This document shows positions 50,451 through 62,200 of a stretch of 64,000 nt of DNA, one piece after another. Under the pieces are notes generated by a model. The model made no database searches. It was not told the DNA's origin and saw only the letters and a list, made by a program, of their open reading frames with translations. The position numbers were made by a program, and so were the translations under genes. Within the stretch, counting starts at the first letter, position 1. Every line of letters begins with the position of its first letter. The DNA lies in the NCBI GenBank assembly GCA_965217195.1, contig CBDCHL010000001.1, forward strand, positions 310,001 to 374,000. The letters run 5' to 3'. This DNA is from UBA6623 sp965217195. Its GTDB lineage: Bacteria > Acidobacteriota > Terriglobia > Bryobacterales > UBA6623.

Positions 50451-51863
50451 TTGTGGGCGCCTTCTCGAGTGGGAGACCGCTCCGGGCTCAAGCCGGCCTC
50501 TTTGACGCCGGAGGAGAGATAAGGCCTCGCATTCGTTTTTTCCTTTAGCTCCGCTTCCTCAATCAAAGCAAATTGCGAATAAGCTTTCCGGGCCTCTGAA
50601 TGCTGATTGAGGTCCCCATAGACTCCTCCTAAAAGGTAGTAAACCTTTCTTTCTCCCGGTGCCAGCCGCTTGGCTGTCTCTAATTCCTGTAACGCCTCGT
50701 CGAAGCGCCCCAGGCGGCGGTAGACTCTACCCAGCTCAAGCCGCACTGAGGGGGCTGTCGGGTCGCCCTCTCGCACTTTCTCCAGCAGCAAAGCCGCATC
50801 ATCCCACCTGCCCTCAGCTGCGAGGAGCATACCGAGCGCCGACAAAGACGGCTGGAACTCCGTGTCGAGTTCGAGAGAGCGCTGAAATGCGACCTTTGCC
50901 TCCAAATCGGCCCCCAGCAGCCTGTGTCCGGATCCCGTCAAGAAGTGCGCCTCTGCTGAACTCGGCGCCAGCCGGGCTGCGATTTCATATTGTTCCAACG
51001 CGGCCCGGTAGTCAGTCCTGTCCCACAGTGCAGCCCCCAGAAGAATTTGGAACGACGAATTCTCAGGCTCTTGCTCCGCCTTGGAACGAAAGAAGCTGAC
51101 GGCCTCGTCCAACATCCCGAATTCAGCCAGTGCCCGCCCATAGGCGTCCCAGGCACCTTCGCTCGGCTTCCCCTCGGCGGCAAGCCGCAAGTAATCGAGG
51201 GCAGCCGGGTCATCCGTTTTCCAGTAGGCGCGGCCGAGGAATTCGTGCAATTCCGGTGAGGCGGGAAGCATCTCCTTCGCGGCCTCCAGCTCCCGAACCG
51301 CGGCCTCAAAGCGACTTTCAGCATAGAGTTGTCGGGCCTTCCCGACGTAAAGCAACCCCAGCTCGATTCTGCCTTCGCGGACGGCCTTTGACGCTTTGCC
51401 CTCAGCCGTCACCAACTTCTTGAGAACCAGCTCGGCTTCCCGACTCTTTCCGTCTTCCGCGAGCGCCTTGCCGAGAAGTAGCTGCGCCCCCTCATCACCC
51501 GGCTGCAACTTCACAAGTTGGCGAAACGCCGGCGCGGCCTCATTGTGACGAGACTCTTGCTCGTACAGTAGGCCGAGCGCCTTCCATGCTTGCCCGTAGC
51601 CGGGCTCGCGATCGAGCGCACGCTTGAGATGACGTTCACCCTCTTCGGTCCGGCCGGTCATCACGCAAATAACGGCCACGAAGTAAGCCGAGCGTGCCGA
51701 CTGTGTCTCCTCATAGACGGCGCGGAATATCGGTTCCGCTGAGGTGTGATCACCTGCCAGGAGCAAGGCCTCGGCCGCCTGGAGGCGCTCATCCGCGGCT
51801 CTCGGCGGCGCCGGCGGCGGTCGCCATGGCGATCAGGACGAGCCCAAGGACTGCTGGTCTCAT
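50447..51863 (-). CDS. TPR-repeat protein, second gene of the CRTAC1 operon (one-base frameshift near its start)
   Basis: The ATG at 51863 overlaps the TGA of the CRTAC1 gene (ATGA) and encodes a signal peptide, MRPAVLGLVLIAMATAAGAA ES. The frame then stops, but deleting one C of the CC at 51797-51798 gives AESADERLQAAEALLLAGDH and leads into the long TPR frame. That frame contains TPR units such as HLKRALDREPGYGQAWKALG, ALEQYEIAARLAPSSAEAHF and ALQELETAKRLAPGERKVYY. Without correction the frame begins only at 51766 and lacks a signal. Probable full length is about 471 residues. Confidence 0.8.
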
Positions 51864-53594
51864 TGGAATCTCGGAAGCTCCTGCTCAACCGATCCTGAGC
51901 CCTCTCTGATCGTCAGAATCCGATTCGGCTCAATTTCGTGAACACTTTCTCGCCGGCCCGACGGCCAATCGATGACGATCCGGGTTACCTTGCCAAGATC
52001 GCCCAAGCCGAAATACAACCGTCGATCAGAAGCACTGAGATAACTCTGCCCACCCCGAACCTGGTCGAACAACCGACCTCCTTCGGTCGTGACCGTCACG
52101 CGAGCGCCGATGGCGTCCCTGTTGCTCGACGTGCCGATCAAGCGGATACCGAGCCAGGGGTTGTGATTGCCGGCGTCGTTCCTCAGGAGCTCGGCAGCTT
52201 GATTGTTGTTGCTCACGACCACATCCAGGTCCCCGTCGTTATCGTAGTCGCCAAGCGCTAGGCCACGTCCAACGCGAGGCCGGAGGAACGCGGGGCCGCC
52301 GCTCGAACTTTCGTTCACGAAGCGCCCTGAACGGTTGTGGTAGAGCATTTTTCTCTCCGCGTAATCAACGTTTTTTCGGTAGAGATTGACATTGTCGAGT
52401 ACGTGACCGTTCACCACCAGCAGGTCTCGCCGGCCATCGTTGTCATAGTCAAGAAACCGTGTTCCGAAGCCGCTGTTGAGGATGGCGGTCCTGCCGAGGC
52501 CGGAGATCATTGTCGCGTCGGAAAAGGCCATCTCTCCTACATTGTGGTATAGCCGATTCAGTTCGAAATCCAGATGAGTGACGAAAATATCCAAAAGCCC
52601 GTCATTGTCGTAGTCGGCGGCATCCACTCCCATGCCGGCCTCCGCGGTCCCATCCTCCGAATAGCCCACCCCGGACGAAAGAGTGACATCCTCAAACGAT
52701 CCGTCTTTGCGGTTGTGAAACAGAAGGTTCCTTACAGAATCATTTGCAAAAAAGATGTCCACCCATCCATCATTGTCAAAGTCGGCCGCGACTACGCCAA
52801 GGCCCTTCCCACGGAACGTTTGCAGGCCGGCTTCAGCGGTCACATCCCTGAAAACACCCTCGCCGTCGTTATTGAAGAGCATCGGGAAGACACCCTTGTA
52901 ATTGCTCGGGTGGCAATACATGCGGTAGCCGGGCTCCGGACGCCCGCAGTAGATGTTTGCTGAATACTCATACTCCAGGTAGTTAGCGGTTACGAGGTCG
53001 AGGTCGCCGTCGTTGTCATAGTCGAGCCAGGCGGCGCTGGGTGGCCCAATTTCCGTCATTGCCCACACCGCTGTCGTCAGTAACATCGACAAACTTGCTC
53101 CCGCCGACATTGCGGTAGAGGCCGGAGCCCCTGTACCCAGTGACGTAAAGATCAGGGAATCCGTCGCCGTCGAAATCGCCGACGGCGGCGCCCATCCCGT
53201 AGCCTCGATTCAATTCGAGGCCGATCTCCCGGGTGACGTCCGAAAAAGTTCCGTCTCCGTTGGATCGATAAAGCGCGTTGTACGGAGGGATCTCCGGCGA
53301 GTACTCGGGCGTGGCGCCGCCATTCACGAAAAACAGGTCGAGGAAACCGTCCTGGTCGTAGTCCAGGACGGCGCATCCGGATCCCATCGTCTCGACCAAG
53401 TACTTCTCCGATGAAGCGCCGCTCTGGTGACGGAACTTGATTCCCGCCTGCGCGGTTACATCAACGAAAGTTACGGGGAGAGCTTGACGACTGGCGGCTC
53501 GGTCGAGCGACCGCGCTTCCTCCGCCGGGCTTGGGACAAGGAGTTCGATCAATAACAGCGCGGTGACGAGCGGAATCCCCGAAGATCGTCGCAT
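51860..53594 (-). CDS. CRTAC1-like FG-GAP/ASPIC-UnbV protein (one-base frameshift)
   Basis: The ATG at 53594 opens a signal peptide (IPLVTALLLIELLVPSPAEE A). The propeller starts FVDVTAQAGIKFRHQSGASS, with repeated DYDQDGFLDLFFVNGG, DFDGDGFPDLYVTGY, DYDNDGDLDLVTANY and DYDNDGRRDLLVVNGHV calcium-binding loops. It ends with the ASPIC/UnbV domain (LIGTSSNRDAIGARVTVTTE, SYLSASDRRLYFGLGDL). After GNDGNWAT the frame breaks; removing one C of the CCC at 53039-53041 restores GNWATSAAWLDYDNDGD. It heads an operon with two TPR genes, each overlapping by four bases. Confidence 0.83.
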
Positions 53595-53756
53595 CCGCGT
53601 CGTTCCTAGGCTCGTCATCTCCGGCCTAAGCGCCGGCCCAAGCGGCCGCATAGACCTTACTACGCACGGTGGGGCCGCAACAGGAAACGGCAGGAGAATC
53701 GCTCACCGAGCAGTTTCATTGTACTGCGGTAAGGCCGGCCTGAAAAGACAGGCGGC
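53595..53756. other. Upstream region of the CRTAC1 operon
   Basis: No gene and no clear consensus promoter was recognised on the minus strand. The region lies between the operon start and a structured repeat element. Confidence 0.3.
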
Positions 53757-54036
53757 GGCTGTGCGACATAAATGTGGAAAGCCCCTTTAGCAATGCGAGC
53801 AACAGAAACAGAGGCGCGGACGGAAGTCCGCGCTCAGCCCGGTTCACCGGGCTTGGATTGCAAATAGGCTGGCCCTTCGAGGGCTGGTTTAAGGGGCTCT
53901 CCGTCAAACACGAGGCCGTTTCAACGGCCTTTTCCCGTAAGGCTTTAGCCATCGCCGAACCAAGCGAAAAACACCAGCCGGGGAAGCGCTCGCGCCCGCC
54001 GCCGATTCTCCCATATTTATGTCGCGCACCCACAGG
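53757..54036. repeat. Structured 280-base element with inverted ends and several internal hairpins
   Basis: The left end GTGCGACATAAATGTGG and the right end, whose reverse complement is GTGCGCGACATAAATATGG, are inverted copies. Inside are GCGCGGAC-ggaa-GTCCGCGC, AGCCCGG-ttca-CCGGGCT, GGCCCTTCGAGGGC and GGCCGTTtcaACGGCC, followed by AAGGCTTTAGCC. No coding frame fits. It looks like a non-autonomous mobile element or a structured RNA region. Confidence 0.6.
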
Positions 54037-54119
54037 CGGCGCGGGAGGAAGCCCGCGCCGCCGGTCAAATAACCTCCGCCCAGGCAGCCGGAAGGGGCCG
54101 CCCGGGTTGTTCACTCAGC

Positions 54120-56952
54120 CTAGAAAGAGAACTTCCCAACCACTTGGATTTGTCGGGAATCTCTGGCATTCAATACTCGTCCCGTCGTGCCGGTGTTGAC
54201 GGCCGATGACGGGTTAAAGAATTGAGAGTGGTTGAGCGCGTTGAAGAATTCGATGCGAAACTCCAAGACCCTCTGCTCTCCAATCGGAAACTTCTTGAAC
54301 AGAGAAAGATCAAAGTTGGCGATGCCGGGACCCGGCAGAACATTCGGGGCGGCGTTGCCGAAGGGAATGAATACGCCGCCGAAGACAGGGTCGCTCACGG
54401 GTGTGGGTAGCGGAAAGCAACTCGCGTCAAACCAGCGCTCAACCGTTGGGTTACTGAGCCTTCCGTCGCAAATGCGATCCGGCCTGCCCGCTCCGCCGCT
54501 CACCGTGTAGGGCGAGCCCTTCTGGAGCGTCGTAACGCCTCCAATTTGCCAGTTGCCGATCACGCCGTTCGCGAATGCATTGTCACTTTTAAACGGTACT
54601 TCGTAGGTCCAACTAAACACGGCGCGGTGTCGGACATCGGTCGGAGCGTTACTGTAGTTGAGCGCGAGGTTGGTGTTATCTTGGTGGCCGGCGTTCCCGA
54701 ACGGGCCGGACGAAAAGCCGATGGTGTGACCCCAGGTGTAGTTGGCCATAAAAGAAATGCCTCGGCTGAATCTTTTGGTTAGCGAAGTCTGTAGAGCGTT
54801 GTAGTTGGAGTTGCCGCGATTCTCGAGCAGGCGAATGCCGGTGACGTTGGGTATGGTGCTGAAGAAGGGGCGGCGAGGCTCTACGGGACCGTTTCCGAGT
54901 ACAGCCTGATGGGGGTTCCAGAGATCCGTGAGATGGTAGGCCGAATTGCCGAGATAGGTCATGTCAAACAAAATGCCCGGCGTCAGCTGGTGTTGCAGGC
55001 TGAACATCCATTGCTGCGTGTATCCGGTGGGGTTATCGGGGTCAAGCGCATTGAGATTACCGAAAGGATTGTCAATCGGAATGAACGGATCCGTCGCAGG
55101 CAAGCCGTCGCTGAGGCGTCGGTTGATGATTTGCGGAGTGGCCGTGTTGGTGTAGTTGACTCCCCCGACAAACGGCGGGTTCAAGGTCAACTGGAAGCCG
55201 ACTTGCCCCTGCGCAAGGTAAAAAATTCCGTACGACGCCCGAATGACGGTCTTATCGCTGAGCTTATACGCCATCCCGAATCTCGGGGCGATATTCATCG
55301 CGTCGGTCCGCGCCTGAGCCCTCCCGGAGAACGCGGAGTGTGTTCCCCCTTGGCCCGGCAGGATCACGAGTCCCGTACCGCGATCAAAGTTGCTTTGGCG
55401 ATCGTACATTTCGTGCTGCGGCGTCAGCACCTCGAAACGTACGCCGTAGTTCAACGTGAATTTCGGCGTCACTTTCCAAATGTCTTGGAAGTAGCCGGAC
55501 CAACTCCTGGGACCTCAGCCCGGCCAGCCCCGAATTTTGAATGATGCTGCCCCTCGATGGAATGCCCAACATGAAATCGGCGAAAGAGTTGCCGGTGTCG
55601 GCCGGGGAGTTCGGATCCGAGGTAAAGCCCGTCCCGAAACTGAACGAACCCGCCGGGTCTCCTAGAATCTGCGTAAAGCCCCTCTGGACCCTCTTGGCGT
55701 CGACTCCCACCTTGATCGTGTGCGACCCTCGAATAAAGGTAATGTTGTCGAGAATCTGGTAGATATTCTCGAGCTCGATGAGCGGGAAGAACGGCGAATC
55801 GCCAAGACGGCCGTAACCGGATATCCCGATACCGGGGAAGCCGTCGTTGTTCTCGGTCACGTTGATATTGGGGATCCCCAACTCGTCGGCGAACTGATTG
55901 CCCGCCCCCAACTGAACCGCGTCGCTGCCGGCCCGCACATACGCGGCGCGAAATTCGTTGATCGTCGTGGGATTGAAGGTGTGGATGTATTGAATCCCCA
56001 AGCTTCGAGCGGGGTTATCCACAAGGCCGTTGAGAAAACCGGCGCCGCCGGAGCCGAGCGCCCCGCCGACCGACGGCGCGAACTCCGGAAGGTCGGTGAA
56101 CGCTCCGGGCAGCACGGTGAACGAATCTCCGTAACTCCAGCGAACGTGAAGGGAGTTTTGCTGATCGAAAATGTGGTCGACCTTGATGTCGTAGGAGTCC
56201 TGATCGTTCTTGCGCGAGGCGCCGCTAAAGAAGAAGTTCTCGCCATTCGCCAAGGTCTCGAGGTTGGGGTCGTTGGACCCTGGAATAAACTTGAGAATGT
56301 TCACCGAGGCTGAGTCGAACCTCGAAGACGGAATCTGCATGTTCGGGAACAGTTGCCGGGTGTTGTTTTGCGAGTTGTAGGTCAACGGATCATGGATCGG
56401 TCTTGCCGTCCCCAGGAAGTTTCCGCCCCTCAGCGGCGCGCTGGGTATCGTCGTCACAAAGGACTGGCCCTGCCTCTGCCGAAAGCCTTGGTAGTCGGCA
56501 AAGAAGAAGGTCTTGTTCTTGACGATGGGTCCGCCGATCGAACCGCCGAACTGGTTCTGAACGAAGTTCGGCAGGCGCCCCCCTTCGGTGCGGTCAAATA
56601 AGTTGCGGGCATCCAAGACTGAGTTGCGCATGAACTGAAAAATGTTGCCGTGGAACTGATTCGTCCCGGATTTGAGCGTGACATTGATCACGCCGCCGCC
56701 ACGTCCGATCTCGGCGCTGAAGTTGCTGGTCTCGACCGTGAATTCTTGGATCGCTTCCAGGGGAGGAAGAATCGCGATCAAGCCTTGATTGATCTGGTTG
56801 TTGTAGACGCCGTCAAGGATGTAAGTGTTGGAGGCTTGCGACTGTCCGTTGACCGACAGGCCCTGCTTGGCGCGAGCGTTGTCGGGGATATCGATATTGT
56901 TGGCGTTTATGGTCACGATCCCGCTCGTGACGCCGGCCGTAAGAGGGGCCAG
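54120..56952 (-). pseudogene. Oar-like TonB-dependent receptor, missing its N-terminus and carrying a one-base frameshift
   Basis: The plug region reads SVNGQSQASNTYILDGVYNN and AEIGRGGGVINVTLKSGTNQ, then FQNQFGGSIGGPIVKNKTFF-type barrel sequence (FVQNQFGGSIGGPIVKNKTF). The second frame continues TPKFTLNYGVRFEVLTPQHE and ends in phenylalanine (IQVVGKFSF), as outer-membrane barrels do. Removing one T of the TT near 55503 gives QEWSGYFQDIWKVTPKFTLN across the break. The signal peptide and carboxypeptidase-like domain are missing: similarity ends near 56952, where a serine hydrolase fragment starts on the other strand. Confidence 0.8.
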
Positions 56953-57637
56953 GATCACTATTCGACACCTGCTCAGCATGACTTCATGCCTCCCCGGCCA
57001 CCGGTCAGGCTGCATCGGCATGCCCATAGCACCGGCGCACGGCGCCTTTGAACACGCGCTTGGGAGAGCCCCGAATCGGCACGATTGTTGGGCTGAACTG
57101 GTCGCAGACCCCGGCACCAAGTGGGTGTACAGCGACATTGGGACGCAGCACTTGTCGTTGGCGTTCGCCAACATCATGGGGGTCGAGATGGGCGATTTCA
57201 TGCAGGAGCGCGTGTTCGCGCCCATCGGCATAGAGGAGTTGAGCTGGAGTCTACTGGGAGGCCGGGGGTTCATGGGGCCACACTCGAACGGCGATAGCGG
57301 GATATACGTTTCTTCCAGGGAGTTGGCGCGTTTTGGTTATCTCGCCCTGCACAACGGTGTGTGGGACGGGCAGCAACTCATCCCCGCGTGGTGGATGGAC
57401 CTAGCCACCAAAGCCTCTCAGACCCTGAACTCAGCCTATGGGTATACCTGGTGGGTGAATAGCGAAGGTACGTCGTGGTCGGATCTGCCCAGGGATGCCT
57501 TTGCTTTAAGGGGTTACAACTCGAACCGATGCTATGTAATCCCGTCGCTGGATCTGGTCGTCGCGCGGGTTGGGTCGGGCCCAGTCGGGTGGAATGAGCA
57601 GGCATTCATCGGGGACATCGTCGATGCAATCATATAG
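56952..57637 (+). pseudogene. Serine hydrolase (class C beta-lactamase family) lacking its catalytic N-terminus
   Basis: The frame starts ITIRHLLSMTSCLPGHRSG, the usual segment after the S-x-x-K nucleophile motif, and goes on with WVYSDIGTQHLSLAFANIMG (the YxN region, here YSD), FAPIGIEELSW, GIYVSSRELARFGYLALHNG, YGYTWWVNSEG and an end that fits the family. S-x-x-K itself should lie upstream, but the TonB receptor fragment is there on the opposite strand. The protein would be inactive as it stands. Confidence 0.75.
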
Positions 57638-57834
57638 GGCCAACCGGCGCCGAAGATGCTCCTTGACTGATCGTCTGAAGGCACTATGTCTCGTCAACAC
57701 ACTGGACTTTTCGTTGGGCAAGAACGCCTTTTCGGGCCGAAGGGAGGTACAACTCCAGCACGGACAGTGCAAGGGACCGACTTCCTCGCCCTTTTTGTCG
57801 GCTGCCGCGAGGTGGGTGTCGCCGAGCTGACCGG

Positions 57835-59274
57835 CTAGGCTACAATCTTCTGGATAACTTCCCCTGCCACGTCGGTCAAGCGGTGCTCCCTGCCACTGTG
57901 GAGATACGTCAGCTTGGTGTGGTCCAGACCCAGGAAGTGCAGGATCGTGGCGTGAAAGTCATGGATCGTGTGGGGTTCTTCAACGGCTGCATAACCGAAG
58001 TCGTCCGTGGCTCCCACCACCTCACCGCCCTTGGCGCCGCCGCCGGCCATCCAGATGGAGAACCCGTAGGGGTTGTGATCGCGTCCATCCACGGACTGCG
58101 AGATGGGCAGGCGCCCAAACTCCGTGTGCCAAACCACTAGAGTGGAATCCAGCAGCCCCCGTGACTTCAGGTCCTTGAGGAGCCCCTGGATCGGTCGGTC
58201 CACTGCCGCGGCACGCTTGCGATGATTCTCCTCTAGTTTCGCGTGAGCGTCCCATGAATCGGTGGCGTTGGCTCCGCCGAACAATTGGACGAAGCGCACC
58301 CCCCGCTCGACCAGCCGACGAGCCAAGAGACAATTGCGCCCGAAATGTTCGGTGTTGGGATCATCCAAACCGTAAAGCTTCTTGGTGGCCGCGGTTTCTT
58401 GAGACAGGTCCACGGCGTCCGGCGCATGCGTTTGCATACGGTGAGCGAGTTCGTACGTGGCGATGCGAGTCGCCAGCTCGGCGTCCTCCTGGTTGGCTTC
58501 CAGGCGTATCTGGTCGAGCTTCCGGATGAAGTCAAGCCGGCTGCGCTGGTGCTCCGGCTTGACGAACCGGGGTAGGCCGAGATCCACGATGGGCTCGCCC
58601 TGATTGCGGAAAGGCGTGCCTTGATAAACCCCGGGGATGAACCCGGCGCTCCAGTTCTGAGGCCCGCCGAGGGGACCGCCGGTCTTGTCCAACAGAACGA
58701 CAAAGGCCGGGAGATTCTGATTTTCGGTTCCCAGTCCGTAGATGCTCCAGCTTCCCAGACTGGGGCGGCCCGGGCGAATCACGCCGGTCATCATCTCCAG
58801 AGTGGCCGGCGCATGGTTGTTGCTGCCGGCCCGCATCGAGCGGACCAGTGCAATATCGTCGACGCACTCGCCGGTGTGCGAGAAAAGCTCGGATACCTCG
58901 ATCCCGCTCTCGCCGTATTTCTTAAAAGTGAACGGGCTCTTCAAGAAGGTCCCCGGGTTCGGGAAAAACGTCTCGATGTTCATGCTCGCCGGCGGAGCCT
59001 CGTGGTGGCGCTTCGTCAACTCCCGCTTGGGGTCGAAGGTATCCATTTGGCTGACCCCGCCGCTCATGAACAGCGAGATGACCGCCTGGGCTTTGGGTCG
59101 AAAGTGGGCGTTCTTCGGCAGCAAGGGCGAGGCCGTCGGCCTGCTCGAAGCGAGCAGATGCTCCCGGCTGAGGATGTCACACAGGGCTATCCCGCCAATA
59201 CCACCGCCAAAGTTCCAGAGGAACTGACGGCGTGAACGACCTCTATCCGGCAAAGGACTCAACGCGCGGGGCAT
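57835..59274 (-). CDS. DUF1501 protein with Tat signal
   Basis: A 479-residue exported protein. SRRQFLWNFGGGIGGIALCD is a twin-arginine signal. The body has the alkaline-phosphatase-like DUF1501 core: AQAVISLFMSGGVSQMDTFD, ELFSHTGECVDDIALVRSMR, NNHAPATLEMMTGVIRPGRP SLGSW, LPAFVVLLD, RFVQLFGGANATDSWDAH, VWHTEFGRLPISQ and GRDHNPYGFSIWMAGGGAKG GEV. These proteins pair with DUF1549/1553 heme proteins in Planctomycetota and Acidobacteriota, and the partner lies 13 bases upstream. They are thought to act in polysaccharide breakdown, but their chemistry is not settled. Confidence 0.93.
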   Translation of the reverse strand: MPRALSPLPDRGRSRRQFLWNFGGGIGGIALCDILSREHLLASSRPTASPLLPKNAHFRPKAQAVISLFMSGGVSQMDTFDPKRELTKRHHEAPPASMNIETFFPNPGTFLKSPFTFKKYGESGIEVSELFSHTGECVDDIALVRSMRAGSNNHAPATLEMMTGVIRPGRPSLGSWSIYGLGTENQNLPAFVVLLDKTGGPLGGPQNWSAGFIPGVYQGTPFRNQGEPIVDLGLPRFVKPEHQRSRLDFIRKLDQIRLEANQEDAELATRIATYELAHRMQTHAPDAVDLSQETAATKKLYGLDDPNTEHFGRNCLLARRLVERGVRFVQLFGGANATDSWDAHAKLEENHRKRAAAVDRPIQGLLKDLKSRGLLDSTLVVWHTEFGRLPISQSVDGRDHNPYGFSIWMAGGGAKGGEVVGATDDFGYAAVEEPHTIHDFHATILHFLGLDHTKLTYLHSGREHRLTDVAGEVIQKIVA

Positions 59275-59287
59275 AATGCGGTCTCCC

Positions 59288-62200
59288 TCAATTCACGTAA
59301 ACGAACTCACTCAGGTTGAACATCGCATGGCACAGATCCACCAGAGCTGCCTTTGTTGGGGGTCGAATTTCCGCCGGATCGACTCCCTCTTCTATCAACG
59401 TCTGGTTGTGGCGAGCGTGATAGCTCTGTTGTCGGCGCAGGAATGCGAGCGACTCCAGCGACTCGGCCGGCCCGGGCGGCCTGCTCAGGCTCAGCAGAAA
59501 CGTCCTCTCAATCTGACGGGATGGGTCTCTCCCCGCCTCATTCCTCACCCGATCAGCGAAAATCGCCGCCTGCCGGTCGACGAACGGGCTGTTGAGCAGC
59601 TGCAATGCCTGAGTTGGGACGGTGGTCGTGGTGCGCTTCGGGCAGGAGGCGAGCTTGTCGGGCGGATCAAAAAGGTCAAGGATCGGCGGCGTGATCGTCC
59701 GCATCTGGGTAGTGTAGATGCTCCGCCGCCACACCTCCGGGCCATCCTTTGTTACCGGCCAGCGCTGGTACCCCGCACCTTTCGGCGAGCCTTCAATCAA
59801 TCCCCGATCGACCTCCGGAAAGACCCCCGGACCCCCGGCCTGGAGGTCAAGCGCGCCGCTGACCGCTAGAATCGAGTCCCGAATCGCTTCCCCTTCCAAA
59901 CGCCGCGGTCGGGTGCGCCACAAGTACAGGTTCTCAGGGTCGATGCTCCTATTCGCGGGACTGTCGGTCACCGAGTCTTGCCGGTAGGTGTGGGAAGTGA
60001 GGATCAGCCGATGCATCGCCTTGATGCTCCAACCCTGCCGCACAAACTCCGTCGCCAACCAGTCGAGCAACCTGGGGTGTGTGGGGCGTTCACCCATGCT
60101 TCCGAAGTCATTCGGAGTGCCTACCAACGCGCGTCCGAAATGGTGCTGCCAGATCCGATTGACCATCACGCGAGCCGTCAGCGGATTCTCGGGGTCGGCG
60201 ATCCAGCCGGCCAGGGTCAGTCGCCGGCGCGTACTATGGGCGCTAGGCTCGGGCTTCGGGAAGTCCGCCGCCGCACCCGGCAAACGTAACACCGCTAGTG
60301 TGCCGGGCATCACCTCCGAACCCTTGCTCTGGATGCTGCCGCGATGGAGAAAGTAGCTCGGGCGGGCCACTGGGCCGCGGTCGGCGATCGCATGCGCCAG
60401 CGGTATCGTAGGACGGGTTTCTTCGAGCTTTTCAATCTCCGCCTTCAACTCAGCGGTTTTTTCGCGGTCCTCCGCCGGCAAGGCCTCCAACAGCGCGGAC
60501 TCCTCAATGGTTACGGTGGTTTGCACCTCTTTGGCCTGAAGCTGCTGAGCTTCAGTTCGCTTGTCAGGGTCGGTCTTGAGGGCCGCTTGCAAGGTTTCCG
60601 GCAGCTCCAGGTATTTGGTCTCGAGCAGCTTCCGGCGAGTCGGTTCCTGGAGCTTGTAGGTCTGGTATTTCAGCGTCTCCACCCGGCGATCGATCTCTCG
60701 CGATGTCCTGTCGTACTCCTCGGCCAATCGGGGCGGGGCCAGCGGGATGTCCTTGCGTACGCTGGGGGCAAAGACCGCGACGAGGCGGTAGTAGTCTTTT
60801 TGACCGATCGGATCGAACTTGTGGTGATGACACCGGGCACAGCCGACGGTCAGACCCAGGAAGGCGGAGGCAGTGGTCGTAACAATGTCATCCAGTTCGT
60901 CTTGCCGGGTTTGCTCGTTTTGCATGAACGCCATGTCGCCAATGAACGGGCCATTGCGGCAAAACCCCAACGCCGTGAGGGAATCAAAATCCCGGTCCGG
61001 CAACTCATCTCCCGCCAATTGCTCCACGATGAAGCGATCGTAAGGCTTGTCCTCATTAAAAGCACGGATCACATAGTCGCGGTAGCGCCAGCTATGGGGA
61101 CGCAACTTGTCATATTCGTAGCCGTCACTGTCGGCATACCGAACCACGTCAAGCCAGTGACGTCCCCAACGCTCGCCGTAACGGTCCGACTCCAATAGGC
61201 GGTCGATCAACTTCTCATAGGCATGGGGAGAGTCGTCATCGAGGAAACTCTTGGCCTCCTCGGGCCGAGGAGGGAGTCCGGTCAGGTCAAAGTACACCCT
61301 TCGCATCAGGGTGCCGGACGAAGCGAGGGGGGCAGGTTTGAGCCCTTTGGCCTCCTGGGCTGCCAGGACGAAGGCGTCAATCGGGTTGCGTACTCTGTTT
61401 TTGTGGTTCACCTGGGGAACAGCCGGCCTGACGGGTTTCTGAAATGACCACCATGCCCGATCCGATTGTGTGATCTTCCGTTCCTCCAGTTTCCGGAGTT
61501 TGGCCACCCGCTCGACCCGCAGTTTTCTTCTCGTCCCGGCTTCGGCGTCCGGCCAGATTGCGCCCCTCTTGATCCATTGCTTAAGGGCCGCAATCTCTTC
61601 ATCGGACAGCATGACGGCGTCGCCGCCCATGAAGTGCGGTTCGAGCCTCGCGGCCTTGCGATACAGGCGGCTTGCCTCGGGATCCCCGGGAATCACGGCA
61701 CGCCCTTGGAGACCGCCGTAACGAAGGCCTTCCAGCGTCTCCAGAGAAAGACCGGAATACTTGAGCGCTTCGTCATGACAAGACTGGCAGCGCACCAGAA
61801 TAGGATGGATAGCCGTGTGGAACAAATCGCTGCGCACAGCGTCGTCGGCCACTTCCGGCTCCGGGACCGCCTCCCGTTCCGGTGTCGTCGTCTTCGCCGA
61901 GCGATTTGGACTCTCCGGCCACCGAGCGCCTTGGTCGATCCAATTCTTCAACAGCGCGACTTCAGCCTCGGAAAGCGAATCACCTTCCAGCGGCATGTAC
62001 GGTTTTTCGAGCCGCGCCACCCGGCGATAAAGGCTGCTTGCCTCCGGATCCCCCGGCACGACCACCGGGCCGGCCGCACCGCCCCGCCGCACCCCGGCCG
62101 CGGAATCAAGGGCAAGGCCGCCCAGCTTCAAATCGCTGTTATGGCAACTTTGACAGCGGCTCTTCAGGATGGGCTGGATCCGTTTTTCAATGGAATCCAC

